Below, one piece after another: positions 18,724-27,023 of a stretch of DNA of 44,943 nucleotides (its first letter is position 1; every line of letters begins with the position of its first letter). The translations under genes and the position numbers were made by a program. Below the pieces are notes generated by a model. That model was not told where the DNA came from. It did not search any database and worked only from the letters and a program-made list of their open reading frames with translations. This stretch comes from Candidatus Uhrbacteria bacterium (GTDB lineage Bacteria > Patescibacteriota > Patescibacteriia > UBA9934 > UBA11717), in the NCBI GenBank assembly GCA_018701105.1, contig JABIWD010000050.1:1-44943 (forward strand), written 5' to 3'.

Positions 18724-20493
18724 ATGACTGAACGGCAAAAAATCTGGGCGATGTTGAAGCCCTCATATGCGAAAGCGAAGTGGCCATATACGGCCTCTAT
18801 CTTTATTACTGTTCTCGTGTCGATCGCGCTCGTTCTTGAGCCTGTGGTCTATGGACGGATGGTAGATATCGTAATCAACGCCCTGACGATCAACGATACT
18901 TCACAACTCTTTCAAGATATAACGTTGCTACTCGCGGCGTGGATCGGAATCTTCCTCTTTAACACACTGTTCGGAATGCTGGCCCGCTACCTGAGCTGGT
19001 TCGGAACCAATAAAGCATCGGAAGACTTTGCGAACAAGTCGACATCGAACATGTTGCTCTGGAGCCAACAGAGATTTGCAAATATTCCAGCAGGAAAACT
19101 CATCCGCACTTTCGATGAAGCGTGGAGTGCGACTCACCGTGCGCCGGGAGCGTTCATGAACAACATTCTACCGACTTCATTCTCGTTCATCGCAGTGCTC
19201 GTGGTTGGACTCTACATTAACTGGCAGCTGACATTGGTTTCTCTCACCATGTTGCCGGTCGCTGTACTGATGGGTCTCTACTCATGGAAGCGTGCAGAGC
19301 CAAAGCAAAGAAAAGTGTTTAACGGATGGAGCGCGCTGTCACGACACATCGGAGAAACCGTTAACAATGTAACGACGATCCAGAACTACGCGCAGGAGGG
19401 ACAGAGAGAGCAGGGTCTGTCGAAGAAAATGCACAAGGTAATTAAGAACCAACTCAACCTAAATGTTTTCTGGGCGATCTTTCACAGCATAGGAAGCTCG
19501 CTCAACCTCATAGGTCGAGTGATCGTCTTCCTTGCCGGTGTATACCTTGTATCAAACGGAACGATTACGCTTGGAGTCCTCATTACGTTCCTCGGACTCA
19601 TTACATTCCTCCTTTCACCGGTACAATACGTGATTGCCGACGCTCTCCCACAGCTTTCAAAGAACTGGGCGGCGTTCCAAGCTATTGCTGAACTACAAAG
19701 TGTGGAGAACGATGTGCAAGAAGCGGAGGATGCTATTGAGATGACGAGCGTTGTAGGTGACATTGAACTCAACAACATCCACTTCAACTATCAGGACCAG
19801 ACAAAGCCAACGTTAAAAGGACTCGACCTCAGAATTCCGGATGGAAGCAGCTGTGCGTTGGTTGGACCAAGTGGTGCAGGAAAGACGACGCTGATCAAAT
19901 TGATGAACCGAGCGGTAGACGCAACGAAAGGCGAGGTGCTGCTCGACGGTAAAAACATCAAGCGCTACAAGCTCAAGTCGCTGCGGTCAAAGATAGGCGT
20001 CGTCTCCCAAGACACACTCCTATTCCACGACACGGTAATGAACAACATCAGGTTTGTGAGACCAAGCGCTACAAGAGACGAGGTTATTGAAGCTTGTAGA
20101 CGAGCTGAGGCTCACACGTTCATAAACGCGCTCCCAAAAAAGTACCGATCAATCGTCGGAGAGCGTGGTGTGAAGTTGTCAGGAGGGGAGAGACAAAGAA
20201 TCGCACTCGCTCGCATCTTCTTGGCAGATCCTCCGATACTTGTGCTGGATGAATCGACAAGTGCGCTTGATTCTGAGACCGAGCACAAGCTACAGGCGAC
20301 GTTGCGGAAGGTCATGAAAGGACGAACGACGATCTTGATCGCACATAGGTTGTCTACGATATACCTTGCAGATCAGATAGTCGTGATGAAGGATGGAAAG
20401 ATCGCAGACAGAGGAACGCACGCAGAGCTCATGAAGAAAGGTGGACTCTACGACAGGCTTTGGAACCTTCAAGCTGGTGGATATATAAAATAG
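18724..20493 (+). CDS. ABC transporter, fused permease/ATP-binding
   Basis: Six-TM region plus GPSGAGKTTLIKLM Walker A, LSGGERQRIALARI signature, ILVLDEST Walker B. Confidence 0.92.
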   Translation: MTERQKIWAMLKPSYAKAKWPYTASIFITVLVSIALVLEPVVYGRMVDIVINALTINDTSQLFQDITLLLAAWIGIFLFNTLFGMLARYLSWFGTNKASEDFANKSTSNMLLWSQQRFANIPAGKLIRTFDEAWSATHRAPGAFMNNILPTSFSFIAVLVVGLYINWQLTLVSLTMLPVAVLMGLYSWKRAEPKQRKVFNGWSALSRHIGETVNNVTTIQNYAQEGQREQGLSKKMHKVIKNQLNLNVFWAIFHSIGSSLNLIGRVIVFLAGVYLVSNGTITLGVLITFLGLITFLLSPVQYVIADALPQLSKNWAAFQAIAELQSVENDVQEAEDAIEMTSVVGDIELNNIHFNYQDQTKPTLKGLDLRIPDGSSCALVGPSGAGKTTLIKLMNRAVDATKGEVLLDGKNIKRYKLKSLRSKIGVVSQDTLLFHDTVMNNIRFVRPSATRDEVIEACRRAEAHTFINALPKKYRSIVGERGVKLSGGERQRIALARIFLADPPILVLDESTSALDSETEHKLQATLRKVMKGRTTILIAHRLSTIYLADQIVVMKDGKIADRGTHAELMKKGGLYDRLWNLQAGGYIK

Positions 20494-20548
20494 AGCGCTT
20501 TACGGCGTTCTATTTTTGTATTAAGGTTTGATTCAGACGGGAGGGAAT

Positions 20549-21076
20549 ATGTTCATTAGAGCATTCGTACATGAGGATTGCCCAAGCGCAATAGTTCGAT
20601 GGCTGAAAGTCGTGAGGGTCAGGTTCCTGACGCTCGATGGTGAGGAAGAGCACGGTCGGATAGTACTGGATCGTCGTCTGGCAGCTGACGTGGAGAATGT
20701 CTTCGAGCTGGCGTTCAGGCTCAGGTACCCGATCCACAGCGTTGTTCCGATCAACGTGTACGACTGGGACGATGACTTGTCCATGTCGGCGAACAACAGT
20801 TCCGGTCACAACTACCGGTTCATTGCCGGAACGACCGAGCTGTCGTTTCATGCGTACGGCATGGCGATCGACATCAACCCGCTGTGGAACCCCATGGTTC
20901 TGCACGGCAAGATGTTCCCGGCATGTGGAATCCAGAATCCGGATCATCCCGGAACGCTGACCGCTGACCACCCGATCGTTCTGCGCTTCAAGGAACTCGG
21001 CTGGACCTGTGGAATCGACTGGCAAGAGCCCTTCGACCCGCACCACTTCCAGAAAGACGTCCGTGCCGCCATCTAG
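20549..21076 (+). CDS. M15-family peptidase (VanY/LD-endopeptidase-like)
   Basis: SD GGAGGGAAT-ATG; motifs SFHAYGMAIDINP and FKELGWTCGIDWQEPFDPHHFQ. Confidence 0.8.
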   Translation: MFIRAFVHEDCPSAIVRWLKVVRVRFLTLDGEEEHGRIVLDRRLAADVENVFELAFRLRYPIHSVVPINVYDWDDDLSMSANNSSGHNYRFIAGTTELSFHAYGMAIDINPLWNPMVLHGKMFPACGIQNPDHPGTLTADHPIVLRFKELGWTCGIDWQEPFDPHHFQKDVRAAI

Positions 21077-21104
21077 GCGGTGCTTTTTTTGATACAATGG
21101 TGTC

Positions 21105-22886
21105 ATGAATGGAAGACTAAGAAAACGAGAAGGTCACGAGCTGGCTCCAGAGGTGATCGTTCCACAAATAAGCACCGAAGCGCCAGAAGATCCACCGGAA
21201 TCTTACAAAGAAAAACGTGAGCGGCTTTTAGATGTGTTAAGCGCAAGAGTTGAGATTTTCGAAGGTGTATATGCAGACATCATGGCGCTGGAGCCTGACA
21301 TGAGCTCTCTCACATCTCACTTTCACTTTGATGAGCTCGTAGAAAAGTGGACCGCACAATTTCCAGAAGCAGCACGTAAGACTCTTGAACGAGCCGCAGT
21401 TGCAAAAATAGAAAACTTGCCCACCAATCCCTTAGACCCTGATTTCGATCCCATTGCAAATGACGCAGAGGCCACGGCTCTCCAGTCTGTCAGAGAACTG
21501 ATCATGACCATGAGGAGGAAATATGCAGTCGTAGATGCTATGCGTATAAAACCGGAACATCTGCAAGCATCAGTAGACAGGTACCTCAAACACCACAAAT
21601 TAAACCGTACTGACCTGGTTCGCATAGACGTGAATACTACCGATGTCTCACTCGTTTTCTCAGAAGAAGTGGTTCTGCTCAACAGAAAAGATGTTGGAGG
21701 GTTTCACGCCAATGACTCGGTCTTCCTTGTTACAAAAGATTTCGGAGTACACACGGCCAACGTTGTTAGGCACGAGCGGATACACAATGTGATGGATGGA
21801 GTTAAACCTATTTCAGACAGAACCCTAGAACCCAAGAAACATTTTCAAGATCTCGCGCGGCAATCTCCAGATAGTCACATTCAAATTGATCAAGAAACGC
21901 GTGACCATTACGCACTAAAAGAACTTAACCCCATAGAGCTTTTTGATTCTCTTCATGAAGAGATCCTTGCTGAACTTGAAATCGCAGAACGTAAAGATTT
22001 CAATCGGTGGTGGCACACTGTCCCCAATGAGCACGGTGTTATCCAGGCAGACCTTTCGACGGCTCAAAGATACGTTAACGAGTTTGTTGAGTTTGCAGAA
22101 GAAAAAGCAGCGGCAGGTCCAAGAAAAACTCAAGCAATGCAGGACCAGTGGCAAACTGTCGCAGACGGTTTCAAATCACGGTGGAATAAAATGGTTTCAA
22201 ATCTTGTAGAAACAACTACGGCAGCCAGAGGCGTTGGCCCTGACGCGACCGAGTTCGTGCATATGGCATTCGTTGCGCTAAAGCCAAGTCAGTACAGACA
22301 CGTCAATAAACTTCTGGAACGCAAGTACGGGAAGGAGGTAATAGATGCGGGGCGGGTAATTGCGAGCATCAACAACGGCCAGCCTCAGTCACTCCCCGAA
22401 TTAAACAATGCGTTCATAACTCTGAACTTAACACCGGATGAAGATCAGAGAAAAGCTGTTCACAACGAGGCGATGTACCAGGCACAGCACGCATCGGCCC
22501 TACCTGACACAGATAGCGTGAGGAAGTTACTGCAGGACACGGATGAGATCTACGCCACTATGGGCATAGAACCACTGGCTGAAATCAGCATTGTAGCAAT
22601 ATGGAGTGACTACCTCTACGAGCGGGTAGTCTCGGTCGGCTTCGATGACGAAGTCCTTGACCCAGCGTTACTCGATGTAGACATGTCAGAGAAGGATATA
22701 AAACAAGTTGTTACAGAGGCGCTGCAAGACGTTATCTTCCACGAGATGGCTGATCTAGAAACCCTTTCAGACCTCAGACACAAACCACTTTGGAAGATCG
22801 TCACTCACTACGGCCTCGAATATGTCGCAAAGCATTTATTTGCAGAACGGATGGCCATAGACGCAGAAGAAAAAGACGCCGCATAA
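21105..22886 (+). CDS. Putative zinc metallopeptidase-like protein of unknown family
   Basis: 593 aa; VVRHERIHNVMDG (HExxH) followed by LHEEILAELEIAERK. Confidence 0.6.
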   Translation: MNGRLRKREGHELAPEVIVPQISTEAPEDPPESYKEKRERLLDVLSARVEIFEGVYADIMALEPDMSSLTSHFHFDELVEKWTAQFPEAARKTLERAAVAKIENLPTNPLDPDFDPIANDAEATALQSVRELIMTMRRKYAVVDAMRIKPEHLQASVDRYLKHHKLNRTDLVRIDVNTTDVSLVFSEEVVLLNRKDVGGFHANDSVFLVTKDFGVHTANVVRHERIHNVMDGVKPISDRTLEPKKHFQDLARQSPDSHIQIDQETRDHYALKELNPIELFDSLHEEILAELEIAERKDFNRWWHTVPNEHGVIQADLSTAQRYVNEFVEFAEEKAAAGPRKTQAMQDQWQTVADGFKSRWNKMVSNLVETTTAARGVGPDATEFVHMAFVALKPSQYRHVNKLLERKYGKEVIDAGRVIASINNGQPQSLPELNNAFITLNLTPDEDQRKAVHNEAMYQAQHASALPDTDSVRKLLQDTDEIYATMGIEPLAEISIVAIWSDYLYERVVSVGFDDEVLDPALLDVDMSEKDIKQVVTEALQDVIFHEMADLETLSDLRHKPLWKIVTHYGLEYVAKHLFAERMAIDAEEKDAA

Positions 22887-22914
22887 AGCGACGTCTTTTC
22901 TATTTCAAAACCTC

Positions 22915-23685
22915 TTACTTCTTTTTTACAATATCTCCCACCGCCTCAAACGCTCGCAGTATCTCCAGCGGTATCGCGAAGATAACTGTGTTTGACTGGT
23001 CAGACGACAAGTCGTTGAGCGTACTCAACGTTCGCAAGTGCAGCGCACCCGTTGTCTTGCTCAAAGTCTCGGCAGCAATCTGCAAGTTCTCCGCAGCCTG
23101 CACCTCACCCTCGGCCTTGATCACAACAGAACGTCGCTCTCGCTCGGCTTCAGCCTGCTTACCAATCACGCGCTTCATGTCTTCTGGAAGCGTGACGTCC
23201 TTTAGCTCCACATTGTCCACACTGATTCCCCATGGGTCAGTCAACGAGTCGACGATGTCCTTGATCTTTCTAGATGCCTGCTCACGATTCTGCAGCAACT
23301 CGTCCAACTCCATCTCTCCAACAACGTTTCGCATAGTTGTCTGAGCAAGCTGGCTCACAGCAAACCGGTAATTCTCAACTTCGATAACAGCCTTACCTGC
23401 ATCCTTCACCTTATAGTAGATAACGGCGTTGATGCGAGCAGAGATGTTGTCCTTCGTAATCGCTTCCTGGTCAGGCACGTCTACCGCCTTCACACGAATG
23501 TCGACTTTACGCATCGACTCGATGATAGGAAGAACGATTCTCCAACCTGGTTGCTTAGTTCCTACAAACTTTCCGAGACGAAACTTAACTCCTCGCTGAT
23601 ACTCGTTCACCTGACGGATCGAAATCAACAAAACGAAGATGACAACCGGCCCAAGTGAGAAAAACAATGTAAATATTGCTTCCAT
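22915..23685 (-). CDS. SPFH/Band 7 (slipin/stomatin-like) protein
   Basis: QYQRGVKFRLGKFVGTKQPGWRIVLPIIESMRKVDIRVKAVDVPDQEAITKDN-type sequence. Confidence 0.9.
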   Translation of the reverse strand: MEAIFTLFFSLGPVVIFVLLISIRQVNEYQRGVKFRLGKFVGTKQPGWRIVLPIIESMRKVDIRVKAVDVPDQEAITKDNISARINAVIYYKVKDAGKAVIEVENYRFAVSQLAQTTMRNVVGEMELDELLQNREQASRKIKDIVDSLTDPWGISVDNVELKDVTLPEDMKRVIGKQAEAERERRSVVIKAEGEVQAAENLQIAAETLSKTTGALHLRTLSTLNDLSSDQSNTVIFAIPLEILRAFEAVGDIVKKK

Positions 23686-23729
23686 ATATAGATGTTAATG
23701 ATTGTCTAGATCCTAGCCCCTAGCGACCG

Positions 23730-23749
23730 TTGTGTCAATTGACACAACA
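23730..23749. promoter_or_regulatory. 20-bp perfect palindrome overlapping divergent -35 elements
   Basis: GTTGTGTCAATTGACACAAC; TTGACA on both strands, each about 17 bp from TATATT (+) and TAGGAT (-). Confidence 0.65.
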
Positions 23750-23774
23750 AGCTTTTCCTGCTATATTCCAGTGT

Positions 23775-23890
23775 GAGCGCAGCGAAATGGATGAGATTTG
23801 CGTGAAGGCCCGAGGAGCGAAGTAAGTAGTATCTTTATACTACGTCGAGCACCGCAGGGACTGAACGCAAAGGTCGCCATTTCGCCAGCG
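23775..23890 (+). ncRNA. Candidate structured leader RNA 5' of tRNA-Arg
   Basis: Nested stems GCGAAATGG(23782)/CCATTTCGC(23877), TTTGCGT(23797)/ACGCAAA(23865), GTAGTAT(23826)/ATACTAC(23837). Confidence 0.55.
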
Positions 23891-23895
23891 AACGC

Positions 23896-23972
23896 GCCTT
23901 GGTAGCTCAACTGGATAGAGCAGGAGGGTTCTAACCTCAAGGTTGCAGGTTCGAGTCCTGCCCGAGGCACCA
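23896..23972 (+). tRNA. tRNA-Arg (anticodon TCT)
   Basis: GCCTTGGTAGCTCAACTGGATAGAGCAGGAGGGTTCTAACCTCAAGGTTGCAGGTTCGAGTCCTGCCCGAGGCACCA. Confidence 0.92.
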
Positions 23973-24059
23973 CCGAGTTTAGGTCGATCGCTTATGCAAC
24001 ACCGGCGATCGAGATGAATTCGGTAGCAAAAAAATCAGCGCAAGCTGATTTTTCTGTTT

Positions 24060-24986
24060 CTACTTCTTCCTCTTCTTGTCGTGATGCTTTTTATGAATCT
24101 CTCGCAGATGTTTATTCGTAACGTGAGTGTAGATCTGCGTCGTAGTGATAGATGCGTGTCCGAGCATTGCCTGCACGGACCGAATGTCGGCTCCACCTCG
24201 CAACAGATCGGTAGCAAACGTATGACGCATAGTGTGCGGAGACACTTTCTTCGTGATCCCAGCCTTTCTTGTATGCTTGTCGACGATGCGCTGGATCGAT
24301 CGCGGCGTGAGATTAAGATCATCTCTCTTTCCCTTAGCGCGATCATGACTCACAAACATGTGCGGCGACATGTCCTGTCTCTTTTTCAAATATTTTTTCA
24401 CCGCATCCCGGGCTCGTTCACTCACGAACACGATTCGGTTCTTTCCACCTTTACCAAGCACTGTAAACTCATCGCGATCCAAGTTTACGCTCTCGATCTC
24501 AAGCCGCGCAAGCTCGGAAACTCGCAACCCAGTAGAGAACAGCATCTCCAGTATCGCCGAATCTCGCAAACTCACGAGGTTGTCACCACCCTTGAGTGGG
24601 GAATCGAGTAGTCGGAGCAACTCTTCCTCCTCTAGAAACTCAACCTGTCGCTCTGGATGCTTAGCAAGCTCGATCTTTTCCGGTGCGAGCGTCTTAATGT
24701 CACGCTTCGCCAAGTATTTTAGAAACGATCGTAGCGCAATCAAGTGATAGTTCTGCGTAGTAACCTTTGGAGCCTCTCCATCCCTTCCTTTTACATTACG
24801 ATTCATCCAAAGGCGGAACTTCCGCACCATCTCAAGCGTAATAGCGCCTGGTGCCGGATGTTTTGCCCAATCAAAGAAACGGCGAAGATAAAAATCATAG
24901 TTTCGCAGAGTCCGCTGGCTACGACCTTTCTCAATCTCGAGATGCTCGAGAAACTCAGTCAAAAGTTTTTCAATCTTGTTGACCAT
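24060..24986 (-). CDS. Tyrosine recombinase XerC/XerD-like
   Basis: LFSTGLRVSELARLE...SPHTMRHTFATDLLRGGADIRSVQAMLGHASITTTQIYTHV. Confidence 0.92.
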   Translation of the reverse strand: MVNKIEKLLTEFLEHLEIEKGRSQRTLRNYDFYLRRFFDWAKHPAPGAITLEMVRKFRLWMNRNVKGRDGEAPKVTTQNYHLIALRSFLKYLAKRDIKTLAPEKIELAKHPERQVEFLEEEELLRLLDSPLKGGDNLVSLRDSAILEMLFSTGLRVSELARLEIESVNLDRDEFTVLGKGGKNRIVFVSERARDAVKKYLKKRQDMSPHMFVSHDRAKGKRDDLNLTPRSIQRIVDKHTRKAGITKKVSPHTMRHTFATDLLRGGADIRSVQAMLGHASITTTQIYTHVTNKHLREIHKKHHDKKRKK

Positions 24987-25158
24987 GCCGGTATTATACG
25001 CCACATGTGGTTAATTTCAAATGGGCAATTCGGCAAATTTCAAATGAATTAATCAATGTTCCAATGAACCAACGGGCACGGTGGTTGTCAGACGATTGAC
25101 GACCCCTCTGTTTTATAGTAAGAAATCAGAAGGAAACCCAGGACAGCCAGGAGAGTAC

Positions 25159-25530
25159 ATGAGTAGACTCCACGACAACAAGATCGACTTTCTCGCAGAG
25201 TTTCACAGTGAGGTGGCGCTTAGCCGTGCAGGTGCCGTGCTGAGACGGCTCACATTCGGGCACGAGTTCGGGTTCTCGGTCTCTCGGCTTCGGAAAGATG
25301 CGCTCCTGATCGATCCAGCGATCCTGATCAACCGCTTTGGGACGATCGACCTCGGCAGTACACGTGAGGGCTTCTCGTTCAGCTACGTGGACTGCGGCAT
25401 TGAGGTCATCATCGACGATGTCGGTGGGAGGAACAGACTTCGCTTCATCGTCAAGGATGGCGACAAGGTCGTTGCAGACATCATCAACAAGAACGCCCAG
25501 GGTCGACAGACCTGGGAGCACGTCACCTGA
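25159..25530 (+). CDS. Hypothetical protein (module gene)
   Basis: CCAGGAGAGTAC-ATG; promoter TTGACG(25096)-N17-TAAGAA; terminator CCGCGCCAGgactCTGGCGCGG. Confidence 0.7.
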   Translation: MSRLHDNKIDFLAEFHSEVALSRAGAVLRRLTFGHEFGFSVSRLRKDALLIDPAILINRFGTIDLGSTREGFSFSYVDCGIEVIIDDVGGRNRLRFIVKDGDKVVADIINKNAQGRQTWEHVT

Positions 25531-25540
25531 CAACCACGCA

Positions 25541-25573
25541 CCGCGCCAGGACTCTGGCGCGGGCGTTTTATTT
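25541..25573 (+). terminator. Intrinsic terminator
   Basis: CCGCGCCAGgactCTGGCGCGGgcgTTTTaTTTT. Confidence 0.85.
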
Positions 25574-25706
25574 TCGTTGCTGGTATCGACCCAGAATGGT
25601 TGACAAAAAACCCTCTTTCCTGTATATTTTCAGCATTAATACCGCCGATGCCTCGGTTGTCCGCTCACTCCTGACGGCTACTTGGACATCGCATAACGAC
25701 AGAACT

Positions 25707-25970
25707 ATGCTTTCAAAGAAGCAAAAGGAGAATATTATTGCAAAGTACGCGACTCACAAGAGTGATACCGGTTCACCTCAGGTGCAGATCGCCATTTTAA
25801 CGGCCGAGGTCACTGACCTTACCGGGCACTTGCGCACACACAAGAAAGATCACTCATCACGACGTGGTCTTATCCGAAAGGTTAACGAGCGACGACGATT
25901 GCTCCAGTACCTTGAGCGTGAAGACAAGAAAGCCTACAAGAAGTTGAAAGAAGCTTTGAAATTGAAATAA
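25707..25970 (+). CDS. rpsO: 30S ribosomal protein S15
   Basis: [55 protein letters not shown]; promoter TTGACA-N17-TATATT. Confidence 0.95.
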   Translation: MLSKKQKENIIAKYATHKSDTGSPQVQIAILTAEVTDLTGHLRTHKKDHSSRRGLIRKVNERRRLLQYLEREDKKAYKKLKEALKLK

Positions 25971-26050
25971 ATCCCCTTTGGGGATTTATTGGTTCCATTT
26001 AAGAACCGCAAATTTTTGCTCGAACTACGAGCACGAACATTAAATTATTT

Positions 26051-26890
26051 ATGATTGACTATAAGAACCAACGCGTTGGTGTGTTTATAGATGTACAGAA
26101 CATGTATTACACAGCGCGCAATTTATACAATCGCAAGGTAAACTTTGGAAACATTGTTAAGAAAGCCGTCGGAGAACGACAGCTTATCCGAGCGATTGCT
26201 TATGTGGTGTCAACAAAGACGGGAGAAAATCAACCGTTTTTCGACGCCCTTGCCAATATTGGCATCGAGACAAAGGAGAAAGAACTAATGGAGTACTACG
26301 GTGGTCAAAAGAAAGCTGACTGGGATGTCGGTATCACCGTGGATGCGATTCGAATGAGCGAAAGCTTGGACGTTATCGTATTGGTATCCGGAGACGGAGA
26401 CTACATTCCACTAGTTGACTACTTAAAGAGTAGAGGGAAGATTGTAGAGGTGGTTTCATTCCGCGAGACAACGTCAACGCGACTTGTTGAGGCGATTGGA
26501 ACAGAACACTACACAAACTTGTCAGAGAACAAGCGTGGATTCCTAATTGGATCTAGAGCATCTGGCGCAAAAGCAGCTGCCAATGCGGCATCAAAGTCGA
26601 AGGATATTTCTAATATCATTGATGGTCAGGAGAAGACTGATGACAAACCTAAGGCTCGTCCAGCTCGCAAGCCTGCAGCTCGAAAACCTGTAGCAAAACC
26701 TGCTACAAAGTCGAGTGCCCGAAAACCTGCAGCTCGCAGCGCAAAACCAAAGGCTCGAACTGCAAAACCTGCAGCTCGAAAACCTGCGGCATCGACAAGA
26801 CGAAATAAACCACTTCGAAAAAACGTCCGCACAGCCCGAAAGGGTAACGATGAAGGAATGTCGGACAACGAACGTGCGTTGAATAACTAG
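26051..26890 (+). CDS. NYN domain (LabA/DUF88-like) protein with histone-H1-like K/R/A/P-rich tail
   Basis: RVGVFIDVQNMYYTAR...ADWDVGITVDAIR...VLVSGDGDYIPLVDYLKSRGKIVEV; tail KARPARKPAARKPVAKPATKSSARKPAARSAKPKARTAKPAARKP. Confidence 0.88.
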   Translation: MIDYKNQRVGVFIDVQNMYYTARNLYNRKVNFGNIVKKAVGERQLIRAIAYVVSTKTGENQPFFDALANIGIETKEKELMEYYGGQKKADWDVGITVDAIRMSESLDVIVLVSGDGDYIPLVDYLKSRGKIVEVVSFRETTSTRLVEAIGTEHYTNLSENKRGFLIGSRASGAKAAANAASKSKDISNIIDGQEKTDDKPKARPARKPAARKPVAKPATKSSARKPAARSAKPKARTAKPAARKPAASTRRNKPLRKNVRTARKGNDEGMSDNERALNN

Positions 26891-26952
26891 GATTTAGGCA
26901 AGGAGGTTCAAGGATACCGGTACTTGAACCCCTGATCGTAAATCTTAATTCA

Positions 26953-27009
26953 GCTGGCGATTAGACAATGAGACCTCAAAGAATTGAGCTCTTGAGTCTG
27001 ATTGCCAGC
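26953..27009 (+). promoter_or_regulatory. Long hairpin in pnp 5' leader (possible autoregulatory RNase III-type stem)
   Basis: GCTGGCGATTAGAC / GTCTGATTGCCAGC, 14 bp with G-U wobble, 15 nt before pnp ATG. Confidence 0.6.
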
Positions 27010-27023
27010 GAGCAATATACACT

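Noticed and set aside
23761-23973. 70-aa minus ORF 'MVPRAGLEPATLRLEPSCSIQLSYQG...'
   Set aside because: Classic spurious translation of the antisense of a tRNA plus its leader.
24060-24986. Integrase marking a prophage or integron
   Set aside because: Single tyrosine recombinase of housekeeping XerC/D type; no attC-like array or phage genes nearby.
26640-26830. CRISPR-like short repeats in the NYN gene
   Set aside because: Codon-level repeats encoding a KPAARKP tail; irregular spacing and in-frame.
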